Source of the DNA: Adiantum capillus-veneris
Lineage: Eukaryota > Streptophyta > Polypodiopsida > Polypodiales > Pteridaceae
Reading direction: 5' to 3'
Length of the DNA: 64,000 nt
Assembly (NCBI GenBank): GCA_014529385.2
Contig: CM043943.1
Location: 154,165,092-154,229,091, forward strand
The position numbers and the translations under genes were made by a program. Positions 10,507 to 21,447 of this stretch are shown in pieces. Position 1 is the first letter of the stretch. Each line of letters starts with the position of its first letter. Below the pieces are notes generated by a model, which was given only the letters and a program-made list of their open reading frames with translations, had not been told where the DNA came from and did not search any database.

Positions 10507-13500
10507 ATGTATGACGGTTTCAGTCAGATTGTTACTGAGAAGCTTGAGAAAAATAACTACCCTGCATGGAAGTTCAGAATAACAAATTTCCTAAAAGGAA
10601 AAGGTTATTGGGACTATGTAGAAGGAGACAATGAAAAGGAACCAGAGATTCCCGAGGCAAATGCTACAGCAGAACAAAGAAAAGCTTTGAGGGACTGGCA
10701 ACAAGGCCAGAGAAAAGTGATGTATTGGCTTTCTATGAGCATCACAGATGGCATGCTGGGCTATCTATAGGATGCTGAAACCCCCGCCATTGCATGGAAA
10801 AACTTAGGTAGAGTGTTCGAGGTGAACACCAAGGCCAGGAAGCTTCAACTAAAGTCGGACCTAAATCAGGTTAAGAGGAACAACCTCTCCATCAATGATT
10901 ATGCTTTGAAGATCAAGAGTAGCATTGAGGCTCTTGGATCTATTAAAGTCTCGGTGGAAGACGATGACATTGTCCGTGCATGCTTGGATGGTCTAGGAGA
11001 TGAGTACGTACATTTCAGGCCTTCCATGAATACAAGAGACGACATCCCCGTGTTCCAAGATTTGATTTCTATGCTTATTCTTGAGGAGAAGAACCTTGAC
11101 ACATCTTCTTCTCATGGCAAAAATAATTGTGAACAGGCCTTCTATTCTAACTCCAACAGAGGTAGAGGTAGAGGTCGTGGTCGAGGCCCAAGGGGTTGCA
11201 GGGGCCAATTTCAAGAAGGTCAATCAAATCAAAACAATACAGGTGGCAGGGGAAACTAGTCTCAAGGCAGGGGGAGTCAAAGAGGTCGTGGTGCAGGATC
11301 AAGCAGGCAGCAACATACTGCAGATAGCAGAGAATTTTGGACTTGTGGTGAAAGAGGTCACATGTCACGTGGCTGTCCAAAGGGAAAAGCAAGTGGAAAG
11401 AGAGAACAGGGCAACTATGCATCTACTAGCAGAGATGTAGATGACAGCAAAAACGAGCGCATGTTTGTTATGCAGCATGTAATGAATACAATGACTGCAG
11501 ATAATTCCACCCAAGATGATGTTTGGTATGTGGATTCAGGTGCCTCTAATCACATGACGTCTCGTGGAGAGTGGTTTAGAGATATGCGCAAACCAGATGT
11601 GTTAGGCTATGTGCAGACAGGAGATGACACAGCTCACCCCATTGCTCATGTAGGGGACATACCTCTAAATAGGAAGAGTGGGAAATCAAAGTACTTAGCA
11701 GATGTACTTCATGTCCCAAACATTACAAAGAATCTTGTTTCTGTTGGACAAATAGTTGAGCAGGGTTTGCAGGTTCGCTTCAATCCAAATGGCTGTTATG
11801 TAGAAGATTTCCAGAATGGCTGTAAGCTGATCACAGAGGGCAAATGTGTGGGCAGAATGTTTACGCTGAATATAGACATGCCTGAGGTAAAAGCTGAATT
11901 ATTTGCACAAGGCACAGGTGTTGTGGATGATGTTGACATTTGGCACAAACGCATTGGCCATGTCAATGAGCAGAGATTGCGCAGCATGCAATCAAAACAG
12001 ATTGTAAAAGGTTTGCCCAAATTCAAGGTGGATGGTATGCATAAAGTGTGTGCAGCATGCCAGTTTGGAAAACAATCAAAGGGCTCATTTCCACATGAGT
12101 GCAATGTATGTAAAAAGCCACTTGAGGTGGTGCACACAGATATTTGGGGTCCAACCGATACTGCAAGTATACATGGTTGCAGGTATTACGTCTCTTTCAT
12201 TGATGACCATACAAGGAAAGTATGGGTCTACTTCATGCGTAAAAAAAGTGAAGTGTTTGGTCACTTTCAAGACTTCAAAGTCATGATTGAGAAGGAGACA
12301 GATATGCAAATCAAGACATTGAGGTCAGATGGAGGGGGAGAGTACTTCTCCAATGATTTTTCAGATTTTCTGCGAATGCATGGTATACGCAGGCAGTTTA
12401 CATGCAGACATACTCCACAGCAGAATGGGGTCGCAAAAAGGAAAAACAGGCACATTGTAGAGGTTTCACGTGCATTGATGAATGAGAAGAACATGCCTCA
12501 TCATTTCTGGGCTGAAGCTGTAAATACAGCTATGTACATTATGAACAGGACACCTACAGCTGCGGTGCATGATGTAACGCCTGAGGAAAAGTTTACAGGT
12601 ACAAAGCCTGATTTGGCACACTTGAAAGTGTTTGGCTGCATAGCTTACGTGCATGTACCAGATGAGTTGCGTAGGAAATTGGATCCTAAAGTAGAGAAAT
12701 GTATTCTTGTGGGATATTCCCTTGAACAAAAGGGGTACAGGTGCTACAATCCTACTACACGAGAATTACGAGTGAGTAGAGATGTAGTCATTGATGAGAT
12801 GAGCAGCTGGTACAGTAATGCACATGGCACTATTGGGGCTGATGTAAAAGATGACGTGGTTGTACAAAATGTGAGGCCACAGTCACAGGTTTTGAGTGGA
12901 CCACAAGAGTCGTCTTCTCGTGGCTCTGTCAAGAAGCCATGGAATGGTAGACTACGTACGCAGGTTACTCCACCAGCAGGTACAGGGAATGTATCACGAA
13001 AAGGAAAGGAAAAGGTTGATGAACCTCCCTTTATGGCTGATGCATCATCAGGGTTTTCACATGTAGATATGGATTCAGATGGTTCTGAACAAAGTCTTGA
13101 TGAGGAATTTGGAATTCCGGCTGTTAGGACACCTGGTGTAAGGAAAGTACAAGAAGATGCTAGAGGGCAAAGGAGTGACCCACGACCGCGTAGATCTAAC
13201 AGAGTCAGAAATCCAGTTCAGAAATTGACTTATGATGGGCATCTAGCGCATCACCAAGCCTACATGGCTAAGGTGATACAGGATGTGGAGCCCACATGTT
13301 TTGAGGATGCAGTTGGAAATGTGCATTGGGATGATGCAATGAATGAAGAGATGGCTGCATTGGAAACAAACGACACATGGGAGTTGGTGCCATTGCCAAG
13401 TGGCAAGAAAGCTATTGGCTGTAAATGGGTGTATAAAACTAAGCATAAGGCTGATGGTAACATTGAGAGTCACAAGGCAAGGCTGGTCGCAAAGGGTTAT

Positions 13501-14863
13501 GCACAGATGTATGGCATAGACTATGAGGAGACCTTTGCTCCAGTGCCAAAGATGACGACTGTGAGAGTTGTCATAGCAGTGGCTGCATCTATAAGAGGAT
13601 GGATTATGCATCAAATGGATGTAAAGAATGCCTTATTGAATGGTGAGTTGCAAGAGGAAGTGTATATGGATCAGCCACCTGGTTATGTCGATCCAGGTTA
13701 CCTAGATTATGTATGCAGACTTCTCAAAGCTTTGTATGGTTTGAATCAGGGCTCTAGAGCATGCATGGTATGACAGGATTGCCAAGTATCTTGTCAATAT
13801 TGGGTTTAGGAGAGCTCATGCTGATCATTCACTCTATGTACGTGAGAGTGATGTTGGGATTGTGGTCATTACCATATATGTAGATGACCTTATTATTGTG
13901 GGTGACAATGCCATGGAGACTGACCATGTGAAGGGTCTTCTCAAATAGGAGTTTGAAATGAAAGATTTGGGTGACTTGCGCTACTTTCTTGGCATTGAGG
14001 TGATCAGGACTCCAGAGGGTGTATGGCTCTCACAGAGACAGTATGCTTTGGACATGTTGTCAAAGTATGGTATGGCTGATTGTAAGCCAATTTCTATTCC
14101 CTTGGATGTGAATGCAAAGCTGAGTGCAGAGAAGGGTGATGTTGTTGAGGATGTCAAGATGTACAGGAAGATTGTGGGTAGTCTAATCTACTTGACTATC
14201 ACGATGCCAGACTTGAGCTACACAGTAGGCTTGGAGAGTCAGTTCATGCAGCTTCCGAGGAAGCCACATTTGGATGGAGTACGACGCACATTTTGGTATG
14301 TGCAAGGGACTCTTGACTACACATTGTTCTATGCAACAGATGCGCCATTAGCATTGTATGGGTATACAGATGCAGATTGGGCAGGTAGCATTGTTGATAG
14401 GAGATCTACGAGTGGCTTCATGTTCTCTTTTGGGAGTGTTGTTGTTACTTGGAGCATCAAAAAGCAGCCTACGGTTGCTTTATCGAGCACAGAGGCCGAG
14501 TACAGAGGTGCAGCAGTTGCAGCGTGCAAGGTAGCTTGGCTACACACGTTACTTGAGGACTTGGGAGTGCAGGTGGACCAGCAGATTGTCATCCATTGTG
14601 ACAACCTCAGCAGCATGCAGTTGGCTAGGAACCCAGTGTTCCATGCCAGGACCAAGCACATAGAGGTCCATTACCACTACGTTCGAGAGCGAGTGTTGGC
14701 GGGCGACATCGACTTGGTCTACGTCAGCATAGAGGAGCAGATAGCGGATATCTTTACCAAGGCCCTCGGAGCTGAGAAGCTTCGACGTTTCCGGACTATG
14801 CTTGGACTCTGCGACATGCAGACCTCAAGGGGGGGTGTTGAGATTTTGAGCTCTACATCTTGA
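10507..14863 (+). pseudogene. Copia-1 gag-pol
   Basis: Gag opens at ATG 10507 (MYDGFSQIVTEKL). One frame is kept to 13773 except for TAG at 10768 and 11257. The knuckle region near 11337-11375 reads WTCGERGHMSRGC: the first Cys of the CCHC set is replaced by Phe. Protease has VDSGASNHM near 11530. Integrase has its HHCC finger (WHKRIGH...CAACQFGK, 11941-12075), then Asp in HTDIWG and SDGGGEY. The expected catalytic Glu of 'NGVAERKN' is Lys (VAKRKN, near 12433). A 4-bp GCAT duplication near 13763 shifts the frame. Reverse transcriptase continues with YVDD near 13880, a TAG at about 13948, then EFEMKDLGDL and RNase H (DADWAG, STEAEY, HCDN, TKHIEVHYH). The element is therefore inactive. Confidence 0.93.
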
Positions 14864-15151
14864 GCTGGCATCCACTACGGGTCTTGGCCGCTTACGGCAG
14901 GTACTCACTGGCGCGTTAGGTGACCGACACAGAGGATCTCTACCAGTGATTCTACAACTGGACTACACTTATAGTGCCAACCTAGTACGCTTCTAGCGAG
15001 TTCACACTTAGTGACAGCATGTACATATGTGCTACTTTTCCATTTTAGCACTTTGTCATTTTGTACTCTCTTTTCTGTGAGAAGAAGAAGAAGCTTTCCA
15101 TCTCTGTGTGGTGTGTGCTTGTCTTGTGTAGCTCTCTTGCATCCTCATTCT
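14836..15151 (+). repeat. Copia-1 3' LTR
   Basis: It begins TGTTGAG directly after the G-rich polypurine tract. It matches the 5' LTR to about 15050. The rest (to about 15151) is pyrimidine-rich and has no counterpart at the 5' end. The 3' limit is set by the point where gene X coding resumes, not by a clean ...CA terminus. Confidence 0.75.
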
Positions 15152-15157
15152 TTACAG

Positions 15158-15680
15158 TGGGGTGGGAAACATATCACACATTACATGGTGCGTTAGCATT
15201 CTACATATACAAAACAAAATTTTAAATTGTACTCTACTCACCATTTTGTTTTATTTCAATGCAGCACATGCTGTTCAACCATGTTCCTTATTTTTCCAAG
15301 ACATACGGCTCACTATCAATATGGTCCACACAAGGCATGGAAAAAACCCACTACTTGGCAAGCATGTTATTTTAAGCACACTAGACATGGGGGAGGAAAG
15401 GATAAGGCCAATAGCCTATTAGAGTTACACCAATGGACTTATAGATGACTAATTCATAGAGGAGCTTCTTAAGAGTTCAAAAATTACACGGTCTTTACAA
15501 TCATCTGCAAAGAGAAGAAACAAATGGCTTGGGGAAATTCAAATGTGGGGGAGTGCCATGCAAGGTGGTGACAGTCATGAGTCAGGAGCGCGAGAAGATG
15601 GACTTGAGGGAGAAGGTGGACCCAAGCTCGCCATCGTTTTTGTCCTTTTTTGATGTACCTCCTTTTCCTCACTTTGTACC
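15158..15680 (+). pseudogene. Gene X, 3' part
   Basis: Coding resumes at about 15158 with GGKHITHYM, then a GTGCG donor at 15188 and a TTTCAATGCAG acceptor at 15264 define a 77-bp intron. The next exon continues in frame as HMLFNHVPYFSK, GSLSIWSTQGMEKTHYL, and after a frameshift HTRHGGGKDKANSLLELHQW. Removing the intron joins HITHYM to HMLFNHVP. This segment matches the last third of the family pattern noted for the 5' part: a His-rich 'HVPxF', 'GS..xxxxQGxEK', 'HxxGG'. The C-terminal limit is uncertain; an Arg/Lys/Gly-rich tail follows to about 15640. It is disabled by the insertion, stops and frameshifts. Function is unknown. Confidence 0.65.
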
Positions 15681-15746
15681 TCTTTGATGTGCAAGCTCTG
15701 TAGACGAGAGCTCATCCCTCTATTGATGGCAGCATCTCCACGGGCA

Positions 15747-17350
15747 TCATCTTTCCCCCAAAAACAACCGCTTGTTGTATGGATCTAAGCTCTCCGGGTC
15801 TTCAACCCCTGCAGCCCGAGCCTGAGCTGTGTATGACATGAAATAGGGGGCTCTGAGTGCTTGGCACCCATACCCAATGCCAAAGACGTGTAGAGAAAAC
15901 TTTTTCTCAATCACAATTAGCCTTTCTACATTTAGTGGGAGGGGGTGCCCACCACACAATCTTGTAATAACTTTCATTGCAAACAATGGGAACTTTGCAT
16001 TGTCCTCGGAGTATTATTTGCGGTATATTATGATCTACAAAACAATAGTAAGACATTTATGGGCCATAAGTGAGATGAGTACAATTTCTAAGTACTTGAA
16101 TTGTTTCTACAAACCTTTTTGTGGTTGAAACGCCCGATGTAGTGAGAGAACACCGTATCCTTGCCTTGTACTCCAGTGACAAGCCCTTGCCGTGAGCCTC
16201 CCGCTCTTCTAAGGAAACTATTGTCATACACTAGCATCTGTCAACAAAAAGATTAATCATGATATTTTATCACCGGGCCATCTCCAATACCATTTGAACG
16301 CCTTTAAAAATTACCATCTGATTCTCGTCCATTTCTAGCATCCACCTTCCCCACAAGTGAATAGACTGACTATTCATTACCTGAGCTCTGGGTGCCACGT
16401 GCCTACCCATGTTTTCCAAGCCAAGTTGTTTTGTTGTCGATTGAAACTACTCATTTGTTGGCAAATTTGCCTCTCCGAACTTCGCTTCATTGAATGTATC
16501 TTTGATCAGTTGCCACCCTAAAGTGAACTGTGAGCCGTGGACAGCTGTGTCAGCAAAAAGATATTGGTCCACTCCATCATCATCCACAAATCCCATGTCT
16601 ACCTCACAAAAATTTGCAATTGCATCTAGGCAGTAGTCCTCCCATATATTCAGCTTATGCATGATATCTGTGAGCAGAACGTAGTGGGTGTTTCCCGCCA
16701 TAGCAAAGTTGGGAGCGCAATTCAGAGGCAAAGTCACTTCCTTATTTGGGATTTCTTGCTTGCACCCTAATGTCGCATGCAAGAAAAGAAAGAGTTAAGC
16801 CCGCATCAAGTGTTTTCTTTAATACTCTACCCGCTCTTCTTCTGGATCAAAATGCACTTCCACATCCTCTACCTCTTCTTCAGGCGCCAATGGACAACTA
16901 CCAAAAGTTGTTGACTGGGAAGTCTCTAAATCACCATTCGTCTGCAAGTACAAGTAACAGACAAACCCTAGTAGAATCCACTAAGTGATACTTTTTTAAG
17001 TGCTTCATACACTTGTCTTGTACAAGCAGTGCATTGGATGGACACTTTTCTAGACAACAATTCAGTCTCTTTGCCGCAGTCTTGTCAGGGTCAAGGTCGG
17101 TTGGGTGCACATATCTCATGCCATCAATTGTCACGGAATTGTCACAAATGACTGCCTCATACTATTGCAAATGGGTTTGTAGGTACTCAAATGAGCAATC
17201 TATGATCCTTTGTATATAAAACTCTGCATTAAACATTCCTGATAGTTTTGGTGCACGGTGATGAGCACGGGCGTTGTATAAGAGCGTGAATAATCTTTAC
17301 ATGTATCCTTGCCCACATCATCTGTCTCCAGGACTATGATCCCCATGTCT
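15747..17350 (-). pseudogene. Unclassified minus-strand exons with a C2H2-like finger
   Basis: Reading on the minus strand, a short exon (SDMGIIVLETDD, 17350-17307) has an acceptor-like TTTTTCTTTCAG before it and a GTAAAG donor after it. Next (17134-16931) comes a segment with MRYVHPTDLDPDKTAAKR followed by C-x3-C-x13-H-x4-H, a C2H2-finger-like spacing, ending at a GTTTGT donor. An exon at about 16770-16447 starts after GCGACATTAG. Another open segment is at 15986-15747. The parts look like one broken multi-exon gene converging on gene X. I do not recognise the family. It may be a second gene of the same mobile unit or a separate relic. Confidence 0.4.
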
Positions 17351-17987
17351 GAAAGAAAAATCAAGACAAAACTACTATTCAAAATTGGTATGTATTTGGT
17401 GTCATAACCAAGCGAATAATGAGCGTGGAGTATCCCTCAAGGTCTCTATTCGCTTGGTTCTGTCGCGTGCGCTAATGTCATAATAGGTGACGTCACTTGA
17501 GTCAAAACCAGGCGAATAGGAGCCCCAAGAATCTTTGAAGGGCCCTATTCGCTTGGTTCTGACCCAAGTTGAATTTACGCTATAGCAATGTCCATGCGAA
17601 CAGTTGGATTGGAATAGAGCACTTAATGTTATCAATAAATGCTCTGTATCCTCGCCCTCATCGTCTGTCTCCAGGATTATGATCCCCATGTCTGAAAGAA
17701 AAAGCAAGCGGAAACTACTATTCAAAATTGGTTTGTATTTGGTGTCATAACCAAGAAAATATTGGGCCTGGAGTATCCCTCAAGGTCTCTATTTGCTTGT
17801 TTCTGTCCCATGCACTAATGTCATAATAGGTGACGTGACTAGAGTCAAAACCAGGCGAATAAGGGCCCCAATAATCTTTGAAGGGCCCTATTTGCTTTGT
17901 TCTGACCGAAGTTGAATTTACGTTGTACCCATGTCCATTTGGAATAGGTGGATTGGAACAGAGCATTTAATGTTATCAATAAAAGAT
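17307..17987. repeat. Tandem duplication, about 341 bp, with internal inverted repeats
   Basis: About 17307-17645 and 17648-17987 are diverged direct copies, each starting near CATC(A/G)TCTGTCTCCAGGA and ending GTTATCAATAAA. The first copy holds alternating inverted motifs: AACCAAGCGAATA (17406) against TATTCGCTTGGTT (17447), and AACCAGGCGAATAGG (17506) against CCCTATTCGCTTGGTT (17544). The unit also carries a copy of the short minus-strand exon SDMGII(V/I)LETDD, so an exon was duplicated. Confidence 0.8.
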
Positions 17988-18177
17988 ATATATGCCTACT
18001 CACTAACTATGCACAAACATAGCATTGAATAACAACTCAATCATGGTCACATAAGGAGTAATTATTCCAACCATGCGGTGCGAGACTTCTAATCTTACCC
18101 TAGTGACCCTTGGAGTGTTGTTCCCCTTGTGCTCTAACCCCGTAACGTAGTGGCGCATACAGTTAACAACACACAGG

Positions 18178-18180
<3 letters not shown>

Positions 18181-18263
<83 letters not shown>
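18181..18263. repeat. (GA)n microsatellite
   Basis: About 41 GA units. The following 18264-18616 has short ORFs in both directions but nothing recognisable. It is the left flank of the chromovirus insertion. Confidence 0.97.
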
Positions 18264-18264
<1 letters not shown>

Positions 18265-18621
18265 CTGTCTCTCCAATATCCAATGGTGCCCAGTTGGATG
18301 GTGATGTTGCAAGAACCAGAAGGTGGCTAGGAGGAAGAGGACAAAAAGGCGAAGGCAAGGGCAATGGCAAAGCGGTAGCAAAGGACTCAAACCAATGGAG
18401 GTCGATCAACACAGAATCACGAGAGGTGGACAAGGGGAAGAGTGTAGAAAAGGCAAAGGCAAGGGCGATCTATTTTTTCTACTTGGAGATGTGAGATGGT
18501 GACTGCAACGGCGATCGGCGTGTGACTTTAGACGGTCACTGAAAAAAGGCATGTGGGTTGTGCTCACAAGGACAACCAGTTTGGGAGTTATAAACGGGCT
18601 CAGATTCCCATGTAGTACGAT

Positions 18622-21416
18622 TGTGAGGTCCCCACCCCGTCGTATCAAACAACGGATCTGATGGTAAACCTGGTGGCCACTAGATCTATAGCGGAAGCAA
18701 ACAAAATGGTGCAGGGTTCAACTAGCGGACGATCTCTCATCACAAAGTGAGTCGAGTTCGAGCCTACTAGCAACTAGATCTAGCTCCACCTTGCAAGGGA
18801 AGCGTACTTTACTATCTAGCGATCCTAAGACCCACCTTCCAAGAGGAGAGAAACCCCGAGTGCCTTTTTCCCCATGTTTCAGAGGCACGTACTCTCAAGG
18901 ATTCGCCGCTCTAGGGGCAATGAGTAATACCAATATCGAGTAAGCACTATGGGGACAGAGAGTTCCCGACCAATCAGGACCACCCATCTCGTAGGCATTG
19001 GCAACCCGAGCCAAGCCCCCACTTTCCACCCCCACACTCACACTTCCTCGTGTGACCTAATTACTACCACAAAGGTTGTTCAACATAGATATTCCTTGTT
19101 TAATTCCGAATCACATGGTTCATTAAAACAGCCCTTCAACCAGTATTGCAAACAACACCAAGACAGAATTCTAGTAAAAATTCTACTCAAACTTATTCAT
19201 AAAAGTTTCAATGTTCTGGAGGTACAACATCCCCCCTCCAGCGAGAGTTCACTCCTCCCGTTGTCGCCTAGCTGCCCATACAACTAGGTATGTCCACCGC
19301 ATAGAAAGCACGTCATGGACACTCCCACCGCATAGAAAGCAAGACGTGGGTTCCCACCGCATAGAAAGCAAGTCGTGGGTATCCACCGCATAAAAAGCAA
19401 GTCGTGGATTCAAGAGCCCTAACGAGGAACTCTGCCCCCTGTGATCAGTAGGGGGGTCAGGACTGATTCAACATTGGAAATAAAATGAACATGTCGAGCT
19501 AAATTTTCCCTAGCAAACATTCTTTCCTCTTGCAAACAGCATACCCATCAATCATTTCTTTCCTACTTTATACTTAAATGTACTATGCATTCAATGCCGA
19601 GGTTTCTGTCGGATTTCTCCAACATGTTCGGGGATATGTTCATTCCTAACTAATCGTATGCAATGTTAATTAAACAACTTGAATAGAAATTGGGACCTAC
19701 CTCTTCCATTTCTTCGTCAATAGCCCATGAGATGGCCGGTATTTGCTCGTCCATGGGAGCCTTTCCTTTTTCGTTGACATTGCTTGTTCCCGCCTCGCGG
19801 TCGTGGGCTCCACCGAAGCAAGTTCTCTTAACCGGGGCCATTTTTCTCACTACTTAAATAATAGACTTGAAAAAAAAGAGCTAAGGTCCGAGAGTAACAT
19901 GACAAACCAATCAGCAGATTAGATTTATTAAAGACTCCTCCTTATGCACGAGGTTAGATTTTTCCCTTTTTGCCCTAGCAATTTTTAAGGGTAATTTTGT
20001 ATCCACCCTATGGGAAATGACTCTAAGGTTAATTACTTGGCTTAGATGATTAAGAAATTCAGAGTTTTTCTAATTGATTCACGAAAGATATGAAGTAAGC
20101 AAGCTCATTCATTTTCCTAGAGCAATATGAAGGTGCAGAGTGACCACAGGCATGTGTGATGGAAAAACCTTCTTCTTATTGGACTAATGACGGATTAATT
20201 TTCAGCCTTAATCGCATCTAAATGTGGGAGAAGATTAAGTATAATTTAATTACAACTCTATTGAGTAGTGAAAGATTGAATTCTGACAAATCTACACTAT
20301 TACTAACTGACAATTTATTGACTATACCGCCTAGAGAGAGAATCTTTCCTAATCATGCATTAATCCTTGATTAAGGATGATGAATGGCTGAATAAATTAA
20401 CTAAATGAATGATAATTATGTAATGAAGTATAGCTATGAAAACTTAGAGAGCAGCTATAGAGAATTATAGCTAAAAGTAGGCATAATAGACAAGAATTAT
20501 GAGTGGGTAATGATGAGATTAAGAAGAGCAGTAATTAAACCATAATTGCCGTGATTAGGGCTGAGAATCCTCTTGAATTTCTGATGCAATGAATCCTTGA
20601 GATGGGAAATTCGGCAGCACCTCCCTCCTTGCTTCTCCTTCAAAAGCTGTGTGTGTGCCGGCAGCACCTTCCCAGTGTGTAGGTGTGTAGGTGTGTGAGT
20701 ATGCAATGTGTGTGTGTGAGTATATCTGTGTGTGTGTGTGTGTGTGTGTGTAGGCCTTTAAATAGGCTCCTACAGGCTGAAAATCGATTTGTGTTGCTAA
20801 ATGCATCTGGATGAGCACTCAGTCCTTGCATGGCAAGTCCAGTTGCCTACCCACCAAGTGTCCAGTTGACTCAGTAAACTGACTCTCACACTGAGTTGCA
20901 GGCTTGGCAGCTTCCCCAAGACTCCCACAAAGCAAGAGGGCGCCCCCTAGCTGCTAAAGCAGGTCTGGAGTGGGCTGGGACCTGTTCCCACACAGCCTCG
21001 GGCCCCCGGTGCTTCCTGGACAATTTTGTGAAAAATTGGTTTTAGGCTAAAACGGGCCATACGAGTCGGATTTTGATGCCGTAAATTGCTATACTAAGCT
21101 CTAACTAAGACGTACGCGTCTGAGTACCTGCCATATTTAGCAGCCCCCCCGGGGTCCGAAAATGCATTTTTTTCAAATTCGGGGTACGGGTGCAGATTTT
21201 TGAGACGGTCGAGACTGGACGGTTTGGGTGACCAAAAACTTACTATTTTTAGAAATTTTTCACAAAAATTATTTTAATTCACATTTTGAAGCTTTATAAC
21301 ATTCTAAACATCATGGCACTGACAGAATCTGGAAAACTGCTAAAAATAGTAACTTATTCCATTGTATTCATTTCGTGGTACAAGGGTGCTCTTGTGATCG
21401 GGTCAGAGACCTTACA
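18622..21416 (-). repeat. Chromovirus 3' LTR (2795 bp)
   Basis: It is nearly identical to 26547-29310, with scattered substitutions and small indels. One indel is an extra copy of a short unit near 19345-19385 containing 'CACCGCATAGAAAGCAAG', present four times here and three times in the other LTR. It includes a (TG)n tract (20728-20752) and a copy of accessory exon 1 (19841-19701). Confidence 0.97.
19701..19841 (-). CDS. Copy of accessory exon 1 in the 3' LTR
   Basis: Open over the same 47 codons as the 5' LTR copy, with only a few replacements (for example SNVNEKGK against SNVHGKGK), and the same GAG|GTAGGT donor. It has no downstream exon 2 in the element, as expected for the LTR duplicate. 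Confidence 0.55.
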
Positions 21417-21447
21417 ACCTCCCCAACGTGAAAAATTTGAGATGTCC

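Larger units (their letters stand above)
10034..15151 (+). mobile_element. Copia-1: Ty1/copia LTR retrotransposon inserted in gene X
   Basis: LTR homology is visible at 10035-10241 and 14836-15050. A polypurine tract (AAGGGGGGG) lies immediately before the 3' LTR at 14828-14835. Between them lies one gag-pol frame in copia order: Gag, zinc knuckle, protease, integrase, reverse transcriptase, RNase H. A TTACAG hexamer at 10028-10033 is repeated at 15152-15157 and is a candidate target-site duplication, though one base longer than usual. Gene X coding sequence resumes right after it. The 5' LTR loses homology after 10241, so this end is rearranged and the exact limits are tentative. Confidence 0.9.

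Noticed and set aside
18134-18494. ORFs on both strands through the GA repeat (Arg-Glu or Leu-Ser runs)
   Set aside because: Microsatellite translation only.
20497-20831. His-Thr-rich ORFs in the chromovirus LTR
   Set aside because: Products of the (TG)n tract in the LTR; they change with repeat length between the two LTRs.
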